Positions 43,026 to 52,353 of a stretch of 64,000 nucleotides of DNA are shown piece after piece. Position numbers and translations under genes: made by a program. The first letter of the stretch is position 1. Each line of letters opens with the position of its first letter. The notes under the pieces were generated by a model. The model searched no databases and was not told the DNA's origin. It saw only the letters and a program-made list of their open reading frames with translations. The stretch comes from Algoriphagus machipongonensis (GTDB lineage: Bacteria; Bacteroidota; Bacteroidia; Cytophagales; Cyclobacteriaceae): assembly GCF_000166275.1 (NCBI RefSeq), contig NZ_CM001023.1, positions 1,268,501 through 1,332,500 of the forward strand. Reading direction: 5' to 3'.

Positions 43026-44237
43026 ATGAGTTTAGCAAAAAAAGCCCTCGAACAAGGAGAGGGGATACTTAGATTAACCCCGACTTGGGTCCCACGGTCA
43101 TTCTGTGTACCAGGGAGGAGAATAAAATTACATCCTGATGATTACTATAGTCTTGGAGGTGCAAGAGGTGGGATTGATGAGCGCTGGTTTTCATCAACAA
43201 CTCCAGCAGAAAATGGCCCTTTGACAAGTAAGAATGAAGGGTTAAGTCATATAGCTTTTGAAGATGGCGGAAAGACCGAATTGTTTCTCTTAAAAGATGC
43301 TATTGATGAATTGGGAGGTAAAATAATCGGAGATAGGCTTTGGAACAAGTACAAAGCTTGGCCGATGTATTCTAAGTTTTTTGACAACATGGGGCCGCTA
43401 CCCCATCATATTCATCCGAGTGATGAATTTGGTAAGTTAACCGGGCAAAATGGAAAGCCTGAAGCTTATTATTATCCTCCGCAGCTAAATAATCATGGTG
43501 GAGATTTCCCATATACCTTTTTCGGAATTGCTCCAGGGACTACCAAAGAGCAAATAAAAGAGTGCTTGATGAATTTCAATGTGGGAGATAATAAAATCAC
43601 CAATTATTCTCAGGCATTTAAGCTTCAGCCAGGAACAGGTTGGGATGTTCCCCCGGGCATGCTACATGCACCGGGAAGTTTATGTACTTATGAGCCACAA
43701 AAGGCATCAGATATTTTTGCCATGTACCAATCCCTGGTTAATGAGGCGATAATTCCAGAGGAGTTACTATGGAATGCTACTCCAAAAGATCGAGTAGGAG
43801 ATTATGATTTATTGGTGGAAATGATTGACTGGGAATTGAATGTGAATCCTAATTTATTAGAAACCCGATACATGGAGCCGATTCCTGTGAAAGACAGAGC
43901 TCAAATGAATGCAGATGGGTATGATGATAAGTGGATTTGCTACCGATCTCATGACTACAGTGCCAAAGAGCTGACCATTTTCCCTGGTGAGACTGTGACT
44001 ATCAAGGACAGCGCGGCTTATGGAATGATCATGATGCAAGGCCATGGTACGATGGGGACTTGGGACATAGAAACTCCATCTTTGATTCGCTTTGGTCAAT
44101 TGACACATGACGAGTATTTTGTTTCAGAAGAGGCAGCAAACGCAGGAGTGAAAATCACAAATCTTTCCAAAACAGATCCAATTGTCATGTTAAAACATTT
44201 TGGTCCTGATAATCCAGATTTAAAAGTGGTGGAATAG
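43026..44237 (+). CDS. cupin-fold protein resembling type I phosphomannose isomerase
   Basis: A 403-residue cytoplasmic protein. The metal site of type I phosphomannose isomerases is visible as PHHIHPSDE (His-x-His and Glu, near residues 125-133), with the later PPGMLHAPGS histidine and a second cupin-like half (ELTIFPGETVTI, MQGHGTMGTWDIETPSLIRF). Genes of this kind occur with TIM-barrel isomerases, DUF4432 and Gfo/Idh proteins in Bacteroidota and Planctomycetes; the actual substrate is unknown and is probably an unphosphorylated or keto sugar. It follows the DUF4432 gene after 33 bp and precedes the TIM-barrel gene by 58 bp. Confidence 0.75.
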   Translation: MSLAKKALEQGEGILRLTPTWVPRSFCVPGRRIKLHPDDYYSLGGARGGIDERWFSSTTPAENGPLTSKNEGLSHIAFEDGGKTELFLLKDAIDELGGKIIGDRLWNKYKAWPMYSKFFDNMGPLPHHIHPSDEFGKLTGQNGKPEAYYYPPQLNNHGGDFPYTFFGIAPGTTKEQIKECLMNFNVGDNKITNYSQAFKLQPGTGWDVPPGMLHAPGSLCTYEPQKASDIFAMYQSLVNEAIIPEELLWNATPKDRVGDYDLLVEMIDWELNVNPNLLETRYMEPIPVKDRAQMNADGYDDKWICYRSHDYSAKELTIFPGETVTIKDSAAYGMIMMQGHGTMGTWDIETPSLIRFGQLTHDEYFVSEEAANAGVKITNLSKTDPIVMLKHFGPDNPDLKVVE

Positions 44238-44295
44238 CAATTTTCCTTTCACTTGAAAATAAACTAATGCAATAACAAATAACCCATTTTTGACT

Positions 44296-45314
44296 ATGAA
44301 CAATTTTCCAAAACTACATAACGCAACTTGGCCAGGATTAGTAGGTAAAGGGCCGGATTCGGAGCCTGTGATTCCTTTTGATACCATGCTGGAAATGACA
44401 GCAAAGGCGGAAGTGAACGGAGTGAAATTTGATGGGCTAGATATTGGCCTGTTGGAGCCTCATTTTGATCTAGATAATCCAGATGAACCTAAAAAGTTAG
44501 CGGATAAAGTATCTAAATTAAATTTGAATATAGGTTCTATGGTGGCACCCATTTGGGCAGGATCCGCCATGGGAACAGCTGACCAAAGGAAGACTTTTCT
44601 TGATATGGTTAAGAAATCGTGTGAGTTTGGGAAGCAATTAAATGAATTGGGAGTTAGGCATTATGGGGTAGTTAGAATTGATTCGGCTGCACCGGTGGAA
44701 GAATGGGCAAAAGACCCTGCAGGAAACACAAAGATTATTGCTGATACCTTTCGGGAGGCTTGTGATATTGCCGCTGGATATGGGGAAAAATTAGCAGCTG
44801 AAGGTGAATTTGTTGGGGAGCTATGCACAGCTGGAAGTACATGAAAGAGCTTCTTGAAATGGTCGACAGACCTAATATTGGCTTGCAAGCTGATATGTCA
44901 CATACTTTTTTATACACTTTAGGGTACAATGCACCTGAACATCGCATTATTCCTGAAAGTGCAGATTTAAAGGATAGAGAAGTGGTGAAGGCTGCTTTGA
45001 AAAAGATCACTGCTGAATTAAGACCTTGGACCATTGATTTTCATGTGGCTCAAAATGATGGATCTGTGTTTGGTTCGGGTTCTCACGATAAAACAGGGCG
45101 CCATTGCCAAGCTACAGATCCCAATGGACTTTTAGATATCGCAAATGATGCAGGTTATTGGCTCAGAGATGAAAATGGAGAGTTGACAAAAGCCTTCAAA
45201 CACATCTGCTGGGATGGATGTATGTTCCCAAATTCAGTAATGGAGAACCAACAAACCTGGAATGATATTTTGGCAGCTATGATCAAAGTGCGTGATGCAC
45301 ATGGTTGGTCTTGA
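44296..45314 (+). pseudogene. sugar phosphate isomerase/epimerase (TIM barrel), frameshifted
   Basis: One TIM-barrel gene of about 340 codons split in two frames. The first part begins at ATG 44296 (MNNFPKLHNATWPGLVGKG) and runs to a stop at 44844 in the wrong frame; the second part continues in the -1 frame to 45314 ([42 protein letters not shown]). At 44806-44813 the family's usual GEICWGxMHSW is restored exactly if one base is added after GAA at 44808. There is no slippery heptamer in frame. It is therefore either a real disrupting deletion or a base missing from the sequence; both halves keep conserved residues, which favours the latter or a very recent event. Confidence 0.8.
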
Positions 45315-45364
45315 AACTTCCTAAATGAGTCCAGAAATAATTCAAAATATTAAAGAGATAAATC

Positions 45365-46528
45365 ATGAGTGATAAAAAATATATAAGAATAGGATTAATA
45401 GGTACCGGATTAATGGGAAGGATTCATACCAATGGCTATAAGCGGTTGGCAGACTTCTTTTCTGAATATGGTCATAGACCTGTCCTTCAAGCTTGCTGTT
45501 CGAGAAGAGAAGAGAAAGCCAAAGCCTTTGCTGAACAATGGGGATATGATTCATATGAAACCGATTGGAAAAAAATCATTGAAAGAGATGATATTGATGC
45601 CGTTGATATTTGTACGCCCAATGATAAACATGCAGAAATAGCCATTGCTGCTGCCAAAGCTGGTAAAATGATCCTTTGTGAAAAGCCACTGGCAAGAACT
45701 TTGGAAGAAGCGAAAACTATGGTGGAGGCAGTAGAGGAAGCAGGAGTTAAAAACACCGTTTGGTATAACTACAGAAGAGTACCAGCAGTGACTTTGGCAA
45801 AGCAGATTGTAGCCTCAGGAAAACTGGGTAAGATATTTCACTATAGAGCTAACTTCTTACAGGATTGGACGATTAGCCCAGATTTGCCACAAGGAGGAGA
45901 TGCTCTTTGGAGGTTGGATGCAGCTGCAGCGGGTTCCGGTGTAACAGGCGATTTATTAGCGCACTGTATTGATACCGCTATGTGGATCAATGGTGGTATC
46001 AAAGATGTATCTGCGATGACGGAGACATTTATCAAAGAAAGAGTACATCAGGGAAGTGGAGAAAAACAAAAAGTAACCATTGATGATGCTTGCCAATTCC
46101 ATTGTCATTTTGATAATGGTTCTTTAGGATTGTTTGAAGCCACTCGATACGCTAGAGGACATAAAGCCTTATACACTTTTGAAATCAACGGAGAGCATGC
46201 TTCTATCCGCTGGGATTTACATGATTTGACTCGACTGGAGTATTTTGATCATGATGATGAAGGACAAGTTCGTGGATGGAGATCAATCCATGTAACGGAT
46301 GGAGATCATCCGTATATGGATAGATGGTGGATTCCAGGGACTTCTATAGGCTATGAGCATTCCTTTATTCATCAAGTAGCAGACTTCTTTAAAAGTTTGG
46401 ATACTGGAGAGTCTTGCCATCCAACATTCAAAGATGCTTACGAGACCCAAAAGGTTTGTGAAGCCGTCCTTGAATCTGCCAATGAAAGAGCTTGGAAGGA
46501 TACCCATGTAGATTGGACAGAAAAGTAG
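45365..46528 (+). CDS. Gfo/Idh/MocA family oxidoreductase
   Basis: A 387-residue cytoplasmic NAD(P)-dependent oxidoreductase. The Rossmann loop [12 protein letters not shown] is at residues 10-21, the CEKPLAR motif carries the catalytic Lys of this family (about 97-103), and the C-terminal substrate domain includes [26 protein letters not shown], in which the GDLLAH His/Asp pair is typical. It would oxidise or reduce a sugar at one position, often C3. It follows the frameshifted TIM-barrel gene after 50 bp and ends before a terminator. Confidence 0.93.
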   Translation: MSDKKYIRIGLIGTGLMGRIHTNGYKRLADFFSEYGHRPVLQACCSRREEKAKAFAEQWGYDSYETDWKKIIERDDIDAVDICTPNDKHAEIAIAAAKAGKMILCEKPLARTLEEAKTMVEAVEEAGVKNTVWYNYRRVPAVTLAKQIVASGKLGKIFHYRANFLQDWTISPDLPQGGDALWRLDAAAAGSGVTGDLLAHCIDTAMWINGGIKDVSAMTETFIKERVHQGSGEKQKVTIDDACQFHCHFDNGSLGLFEATRYARGHKALYTFEINGEHASIRWDLHDLTRLEYFDHDDEGQVRGWRSIHVTDGDHPYMDRWWIPGTSIGYEHSFIHQVADFFKSLDTGESCHPTFKDAYETQKVCEAVLESANERAWKDTHVDWTEK

Positions 46529-46557
46529 AGTTTATTAAATATGTCATAAATTTAGAG

Positions 46558-46589
46558 GCTCAATCAAGTTTGTTCTTGGTTGAGCTTTT
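46558..46589 (+). terminator. rho-independent terminator after the Gfo/Idh gene
   Basis: Eleven-bp stem GCTCAATCAAG/CTTGGTTGAGC (46558-46568 and 46575-46585, one G-T pair) with a 6-base loop and a short T-run. It separates the isomerase/oxidoreductase cluster from the sulfatase gene. Confidence 0.75.
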
Positions 46590-46621
46590 CTTATTAATTC
46601 AGTGTTTTCAATTAGCATTTT

Positions 46622-48115
46622 ATGAACAATAAGCCCAATTATCGAATATTCAATCTTCTGGGATCCCTGCTTTTCTCAGTTTTCTTGATTTCTTGTCAAA
46701 GCGAAGTAAAACAAGAGGAACAGGCCAGTCCGGAAAAGCCTAATATCATTTTCATTTTAGCGGATGACCTGGGGTATGGAGATTTAGGATTCTTAGGGCA
46801 GGAATACATAGAAACCCCCAATATTGATAGATTGGCAAAGGAAGGGATGTTTTTCTCCGATTTTTATTCAGGTTCTACCGTTTGTGCACCTTCTCGTTCT
46901 TCGTTTTTAACAGGTATGCATACAGGCCATACTCCGATTAGAGGTAATTCTGAAGTGCAACCAGAGGGTCAATTTCCTATGCCTGATTCCGTCCTTACTG
47001 TAGCCAAAGTGATGAAGCAAGCGGGCTATGTGACAGGAGCATTTGGTAAGTGGGGACTTGGGTTCATTGGGTCCACAGGGGAGCCGGCTAGCCAGGGGTT
47101 TGAGGAGTTTTACGGTTACAATTGTCAAAGATATGCCCATAGGTATTACCCCGCCTACCTTTGGCATAATGATGAAAAAATTGACTTGCCAGGAAATGAT
47201 TGGACAACAAAGGGCGATTATGCTCCTGATTTAATCCAAGAGAAAACGCTTGAGTTTATAGATGAGAATAAGGAGAACCCGTTCTTTTTATTTATGCCTA
47301 TTGTCACACCTCATGCTGAATTAGCTGCTCCAGATGATGAAATCATGGAGAAATACCGAGCAATGTTCCCAGATGAAAAGCCTTATGTGGCCGGGAATGG
47401 AGCTGATTATGGGCCTGATATGCGTATTCCTGGTTACCAATCTCAACCCTATCCGCATGCTACATTTGCTGCTATGGTAGAAAGGATTGACCGCTATGTA
47501 GGGGAAGTTCTGCAAAAGCTGGAGAGCAATGGTCTATCGGAAAATACTGTTATCATTTTCACTTCAGATAATGGTGCTCATAGAGAAGGTGGTGCTGATC
47601 CTGAGTTTTTTGACAGTAATGGGAAATTCCGAGGATTTAAGAGAGACTTGTATGAAGGAGGAGTAAGAGCCCCAATGATCGCTTGGTGGCCAAATAAAAT
47701 CAAAGCAGGAAGTACCACTGATCATGTTTCAGCATTTTGGGATTTGTTACCGACTTTTGCTGCTATCGGAGGAGAAAAAATCACGAAATCCATCGATGGA
47801 ATCTCATTTCTTCCAACCTTGCTCGGAGAGGGAAATCAGCAAAAGCATGAGTTTTTATATTGGGAGTTTCACGAGCAAGGGGGTAAGCAGGCAGTTAGAC
47901 AAGGAAACTGGAAAGGTGTCAAGCTTCAAGTTTTTGGGAGTGATGAGCCAACGCTGGAATTGTATGATTTAAGTAAGGATCCGGGAGAGACTCAGAACCT
48001 AGCTTCCGAAAACCCAGAAAAGATGGAAGAATTGAAAGCTTTGATGGAGCAATCTCATACACAAAATCCAATATTTTCTTTTTACAAGGAGGAAAAGGAA
48101 TCAGCGACGAAATAG
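46622..48115 (+). CDS. sulfatase lipoprotein (arylsulfatase-like, S1 family)
   Basis: A 497-residue lipoprotein (lipobox FLISC, Cys 25). The formylglycine motif CAPSR (Cys 88), the metal residues ADDLGYGD (about 47-54), the HTGHTPIRGN segment and the later FTSDNGAHREGG are characteristic of arylsulfatase A-like enzymes acting on sulfated sugars. Full length and intact. Transcribed alone after a terminator. Together with the sulfatase at 2669-3982 and SusC/SusD it points to growth on sulfated glycans. Confidence 0.93.
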   Translation: MNNKPNYRIFNLLGSLLFSVFLISCQSEVKQEEQASPEKPNIIFILADDLGYGDLGFLGQEYIETPNIDRLAKEGMFFSDFYSGSTVCAPSRSSFLTGMHTGHTPIRGNSEVQPEGQFPMPDSVLTVAKVMKQAGYVTGAFGKWGLGFIGSTGEPASQGFEEFYGYNCQRYAHRYYPAYLWHNDEKIDLPGNDWTTKGDYAPDLIQEKTLEFIDENKENPFFLFMPIVTPHAELAAPDDEIMEKYRAMFPDEKPYVAGNGADYGPDMRIPGYQSQPYPHATFAAMVERIDRYVGEVLQKLESNGLSENTVIIFTSDNGAHREGGADPEFFDSNGKFRGFKRDLYEGGVRAPMIAWWPNKIKAGSTTDHVSAFWDLLPTFAAIGGEKITKSIDGISFLPTLLGEGNQQKHEFLYWEFHEQGGKQAVRQGNWKGVKLQVFGSDEPTLELYDLSKDPGETQNLASENPEKMEELKALMEQSHTQNPIFSFYKEEKESATK

Positions 48116-48120
48116 GGAAT

Positions 48121-48156
48121 CTTTTCTTTTTTTGAATCGTTTCGATTCCAGAAAAG
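48121..48156. terminator. hairpin after the sulfatase gene
   Basis: Nested stems CTTTTCT/AGAAAAG (48121-48127, 48150-48156) and GAATCG/CGATTC (48134-48139, 48143-48148) start 6 bases after the stop codon. There is no T-run behind it, so termination is uncertain. Confidence 0.35.
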
Positions 48157-48287
48157 AAAGCATAACATAAAGGACTTGATCTTATTAGAAAAATCTTCAA
48201 AACATGATTATTCTCAGTTTTGGGGTAAAACAGAGGGGTTTTTTGACCGCTGGTATTATTCTAAAATTAAAAAATAAGATATTGCTT

Positions 48288-48295
48288 TACCTTTG
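48288..48295 (+). promoter_or_regulatory. possible Bacteroidota -7 promoter element for the ebo operon
   Basis: TACCTTTG matches the Bacteroidota TAnnTTTG -7 consensus and lies 38 bases before the eboA ATG. No convincing TTTG -33 box is seen at the right distance, so confidence is low. Confidence 0.35.
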
Positions 48296-48332
48296 AAAAG
48301 CTTGTTTAATCCTTCTAAACAGAACGTTCGAA

Positions 48333-49228
48333 ATGTCTTATCCGAACTCAGTAAACCCAATAGCAACAATTCTTTTATCTGCACTTAGCTCTCAAGTCGA
48401 AGAGAGGTCTATTGTGTGGTTATCTCAAAAGAGAGAGAAAATAATCTTATCGGAAAAGGAGATGGATTTCTTTATAGGGTTTAGCCAAGTATCCCGGTAT
48501 TTTAAAAGGAATCCCCTCCAGTTAAGCGAGGAAGAGAAGGCGGAAATAGCCTCTATTAATCAAGGTTTAGAGTTGGAGTTATGGGATCAGGTGCAAGCTG
48601 CCAGAACTTATTTATTACTTCAGTTTCCTGCTAAGGACGCTACTTCTTGGAAGTCCATGCTTCAAAAATTATTGAAACTGGCGACATGTATGAATTAGAG
48701 GCGCTCTATGCTGCTTTGCCTGTGATGCCCTTTTCAAAGGAGATGGTAGGCCGAGCTAGAGAAGGCTTGAGAACAAATATTACTTCTGTTTTTGATGCGG
48801 TGGCTTTAAATAACCCTTATCCATCCACCTATTTTGATGAAGATGCCTGGAACCAGATGGTAGTCAAGGCGATCTTTATGCAGAGACCACTTTATAAAAT
48901 TCAAAATTCAGATCAACGTGCAAATCTTGCCCTGGCAGGGATCATTATTGATTTTGCACATGAGAGATGGGCAGCAGGTAGAGATGTGATGCCTGAACTT
49001 TGGAGGTTTGTCGGACCTTTTATTTCAGAGGAAAATATTCAGGATATCCGTAAGGTTGTAGAAGGAGGAGATGAGCTTGAGCAAAAAGCAGCATTGCTAG
49101 CCTGCAATATGAGCGATTATCCGGAGGCTAAAGCTCTGTTAAAGCAATATCCTAAAATTGAAGAAAAAATCAAGTCAGGGTTTATAACCTGGGAGGCAAT
49201 AGGTCAGGAAGCTTTTGAGCGAAATTGA
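48333..49228 (+). pseudogene. eboA: EboA family protein, frameshifted
   Basis: A helical protein of about 298 codons split by a frameshift near 48668. The first frame runs from ATG 48333 to a stop at 48698. The second frame, entered by a -1 shift, continues to 49228 with IIETGDMYELEALYAALPVMPF and YFDEDAWNQMVVKAIF, segments I recognise from EboA of ebo clusters. The shift sits in a run of five A (CAAAAATT); one additional A restores an uninterrupted reading frame. The run is not a slippery heptamer in the correct register. EboA is a conserved, non-enzymatic-looking helical protein of unknown activity. It is the first of six ebo genes here. Confidence 0.8.
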
Positions 49229-49268
49229 TCTTGCCAGAAGACTAAAAAAATAACAAAAATCAGCAGAT

Positions 49269-50180
49269 ATGGAAATGTTCATAGATCCACATATTCACGT
49301 TACTTCCAGAACAACAGACGATTACGAAGCTATGAGAAAAGCCGGGATTGTCGCGATAATCGAGCCGGCATTTTGGCTTGGGCAACCTCGAACTGAAGCA
49401 GCAAGTTTCAAAGATTATTTTAGTAGTCTTGTAGGTTGGGAAAGGTTTCGTGCCAAGCAGTTTGGAATCGTTCATTATTGCACCATCGGTTTGAATTCTA
49501 AGGAAGCCAATAATGAGGCCTTGGCTGAAGAAGTGATGGAATTACTTCCGTTGTATGCAGGAAAAGAAGGAGTTGTTGCCATCGGAGAAATTGGTTACGA
49601 TGATCAAACTGCTGCAGAGGATAAATATTATCGTTTGCAATTAGATCTTGCAAAAGAGATGGATTTACCGGTGATGATACATACTCCACACCGAGATAAG
49701 AAGAAGGGAACCACAAAAAGCATGGATGTAAGTGAGGAGCATGGTTTAGCTCCCAACATGGTGATTGTGGACCATAACAATGAAGAAACTGTAAAAGAAG
49801 TCTTGGATAGAGGGTATTGGGCAGCTTTTACTATTTATCCACACACCAAAATGGGGAGTGAGCGAATGGTGGAGATTGTCAAGCAATATGGTCCAGAAAG
49901 AATTATCGTGGACTCTGCGGCGGACTGGGGTATTTCAGATCCTTTAGCAGTACCAAAAACTGCTGCTTTGATGAGGAAAATGGGTATTCCTGAGGAGCAT
50001 ATCAAAATGACTTGCTATGAAAATGCATTGAAAGCATATGGTCAAAGTGGTCAAATGGAAGAAACAGATTGGTTAAATGCTGAGCCTATTGACCAAACCA
50101 AGAAAATGTCTGGAAATTCAGTTTTGAGAGGGGGACAAGTCCCAAGAGTGGAAGGTCCAAGTGACCGTGTGGAGAATTAA
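49269..50180 (+). CDS. eboB: EboB, TatD-like metal-dependent hydrolase
   Basis: A 303-residue TIM-barrel amidohydrolase-type protein. The metal-binding FIDPHIH (His8, His10), VAIGEIGYDDQT (Glu), VMIHTPHRD and IVDSAADWG (Asp) motifs follow the TatD order. In ebo clusters this gene encodes EboB; its substrate is not established, and the TatD DNase activity should not be assumed. Its start is about 40 bp after eboA, and the eboC start follows its stop immediately. Confidence 0.9.
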   Translation: MEMFIDPHIHVTSRTTDDYEAMRKAGIVAIIEPAFWLGQPRTEAASFKDYFSSLVGWERFRAKQFGIVHYCTIGLNSKEANNEALAEEVMELLPLYAGKEGVVAIGEIGYDDQTAAEDKYYRLQLDLAKEMDLPVMIHTPHRDKKKGTTKSMDVSEEHGLAPNMVIVDHNNEETVKEVLDRGYWAAFTIYPHTKMGSERMVEIVKQYGPERIIVDSAADWGISDPLAVPKTAALMRKMGIPEEHIKMTCYENALKAYGQSGQMEETDWLNAEPIDQTKKMSGNSVLRGGQVPRVEGPSDRVEN

Positions 50181-50183
50181 TTG

Positions 50184-51092
50184 ATGACAAATTCAAAGTT
50201 TTTTGCGCATTTACAATTAACAAGACCTGCTAATGTGGTGACTGCGGTCGCCGACATTTTAGCAGGTTTTGCTATTGCAGGTACCGGATATGTTCTCATT
50301 TCCTTTGATACCTCATCAGACTTTTTCCTCGATCTGGCATGGTTGGTTTTGTCAACGATAGGCCTTTATGGTGGAGGAGTTGCATTTAATGATGTGTTTG
50401 ACGCAGATCTTGATGCGATAGAACGGCCAGAGCGCCCTATTCCCAGCGGTAGAGCTTCTAAGAAAAGCGCTGCAATCATGGCTTTTTTATTATTGGCGAT
50501 AGGAGTATTTGCGGCAGCACAAGTAAGTCTGCTTTCGGGAGGTCTTGCTTTATCTGTGGCTATTTGCGCAGTAGTCTATGATTATTGGGGAAAGCACCAA
50601 AGCTTCTTTGGTCCGATCAATATGGGGCTTTGTAGGGCAGGTAATTTGCTCTTGGGTGTAAGTGTGATGCCTAACCTGGTAGAGAAATATGCGTTTTTAG
50701 GGTTAATACCTTTGATTTTCGTAGCAGCGATCACCATGATTAGTAGAGGAGAGGTACATGGGAAAAATAGGTCAGCCTTGTTTGCTGGTCTCTGCATGTA
50801 TGTATTGATCATTGGAGTCATAGGATACTTGGCTTTTTCTATAGGAGATAAACCGCTAGAAGTATTACCTTTTATTGCACTCTTCAGTTATATGATCTTC
50901 CCTCCATTACTAAAGGCCATCCAACAGCAAGAACCTAAATTGATAGGAAAAGCAGTGAAAGCAGCTGTTATTTCTTTAATTATCCTAAATGCTTCACTTT
51001 CTGCTGCTTTTGCAGGATGGATATATGCTTTGATTGTATTAATCTTGCTGCCAATTTCTTTATGGTTGGCTAAGAAATTTGCTGTGACTTGA
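50184..51092 (+). CDS. eboC: EboC, UbiA-like prenyltransferase-family membrane protein
   Basis: About 302 residues with eight or nine transmembrane helices, of the UbiA superfamily. The first Asp-rich motif NDVFDADLD, followed by ERPERPIPSG, is intact, and a second YDYWGKH segment lies in the next loop; these bind polyprenyl diphosphate through magnesium in true UbiA enzymes. The start is taken as ATG 50184, three bases after the eboB stop (a TTG at 50181 precedes it). In cyanobacteria EboC is needed for movement of a secondary metabolite precursor to the periplasm; here the cargo or product is unknown. Confidence 0.92.
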   Translation: MTNSKFFAHLQLTRPANVVTAVADILAGFAIAGTGYVLISFDTSSDFFLDLAWLVLSTIGLYGGGVAFNDVFDADLDAIERPERPIPSGRASKKSAAIMAFLLLAIGVFAAAQVSLLSGGLALSVAICAVVYDYWGKHQSFFGPINMGLCRAGNLLLGVSVMPNLVEKYAFLGLIPLIFVAAITMISRGEVHGKNRSALFAGLCMYVLIIGVIGYLAFSIGDKPLEVLPFIALFSYMIFPPLLKAIQQQEPKLIGKAVKAAVISLIILNASLSAAFAGWIYALIVLILLPISLWLAKKFAVT

Positions 51093-51165
51093 ATCTTTCC
51101 TTCCAGTAAAACGATAAATTGCAGCCTGAAAGAACCTTTTGCCCCTGTTTTAGATTGATTAATTG

Positions 51166-52317
51166 ATGAAAAGAATAATAGAACAATCGTTTTCCGTGCC
51201 TTTTACCTATCAGGTAATATTTTCTGAAAATGTCTTTGACAAAGAAGAAGGTACCTTGGCGAATTTACTTGACAACGGAAAAGGAGGTAAAGTTTACTTT
51301 GTGGTGGATAGTGGTGTATATGAAGCGCATCCCAACTTGCTTAATCAAATCAAAGAATATGCTGAAGCACATTCAGATAAGTTTAAGCTTTGTGCCGACC
51401 CACTCATTGTTCCCGGAGGAGAAGCATCGAAAAATGACCCTGCATATTACGAGCAAGTGGTTGAAGCAACTCATCAATATGGGATAGATAGACATTCATA
51501 CATTGTGGCTATTGGGGGTGGAGCAGTTTTGGATATGGTAGGATTTGCAGCAGCAGTATCCCACCGTGGAATCCGATTAGTAAGAATTCCAACCACCGTT
51601 TTATCGCAAAATGATTCCGCCGTTGGTGTCAAAAATGGAATTAACTTTTTTGGTAAGAAAAATTACCTGGGAACATTTGTCCCACCTTATGCCGTATTAA
51701 ACGATTTCAATTTTCTTCTAACTTTAGATGATAGAGATTGGAGATCTGGGATTTCTGAGGCGATCAAAGTAGCTCTTATTAAAGATTTAAGCTTTTTTGA
51801 ATGGATTGAAGCTCATGCTGAAGACCTAGCCAATAGAAAGATGGAGCCTATGCAGGAATTGATCGTTCGTTGCGCTCAAATGCATTTAGACCATATCGCA
51901 GGGAAAGATCCATTTGAAATGGGTTCTTCCAGACCATTGGACTTTGGTCACTGGGCTGCTCATAAGATGGAGCACTTGAGCAGTTATCAAATCCGTCACG
52001 GAGAAGCAGTAGCTATGGGGATCGCATTGGATTCTACTTATTCTTATTTGAAGGGAATGCTGACTGAAGATGAGTTAAATCGAATTGTTACACTTATTGG
52101 GAAATTAGGTTTCTCTCTATACCATGAGGTCCTTTCGGGAGAAATGTTATTGAAAGGATTAGAAGAGTTTAGAGAGCATTTAGGAGGAGAACTCACCATT
52201 ATGCTATTGGACCAACTAGGTAAAGGTGTTGAAGTACATGAAATGGATGAATCGCTGATCATCACTGCGGTAGAAAAATTAAAATCCTTTCAGGCAGACC
52301 AATTGATTGCCAATTGA
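51166..52317 (+). CDS. eboD: EboD, 3-dehydroquinate synthase-like protein
   Basis: About 383 residues of the sugar-phosphate cyclase fold (dehydroquinate synthase superfamily). The NAD-binding IVAIGGGAVLDMVGFAAAV, the lysine- and Asp-rich centre PTTVLSQNDSAVGVKNG, and the zinc-type motifs DFGHWAAHKMEHL and RHGEAVAMG are present. The ATG at 51166 is preferred over the TTG just before it. It is clearly separate from a shikimate-pathway AroB by its ebo context, 73 bp behind eboC. Its product may be an unusual cyclitol (inference). Confidence 0.92.
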   Translation: MKRIIEQSFSVPFTYQVIFSENVFDKEEGTLANLLDNGKGGKVYFVVDSGVYEAHPNLLNQIKEYAEAHSDKFKLCADPLIVPGGEASKNDPAYYEQVVEATHQYGIDRHSYIVAIGGGAVLDMVGFAAAVSHRGIRLVRIPTTVLSQNDSAVGVKNGINFFGKKNYLGTFVPPYAVLNDFNFLLTLDDRDWRSGISEAIKVALIKDLSFFEWIEAHAEDLANRKMEPMQELIVRCAQMHLDHIAGKDPFEMGSSRPLDFGHWAAHKMEHLSSYQIRHGEAVAMGIALDSTYSYLKGMLTEDELNRIVTLIGKLGFSLYHEVLSGEMLLKGLEEFREHLGGELTIMLLDQLGKGVEVHEMDESLIITAVEKLKSFQADQLIAN

Positions 52318-52353
52318 TTTAGCCTTGATTACGCTTAAAATTAACTTTAGATA

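Noticed and set aside
44296..49228. Programmed -1 frameshifting in the TIM-barrel isomerase gene and eboA
   Set aside because: Neither site has an X-XXY-YYZ slippery heptamer in the zero frame or a clear downstream hairpin; a single missing base explains both better.
51166..52317. Shikimate-pathway aroB
   Set aside because: Fold and motifs fit the superfamily, but position four of six in a canonical ebo cluster makes EboD the better call.
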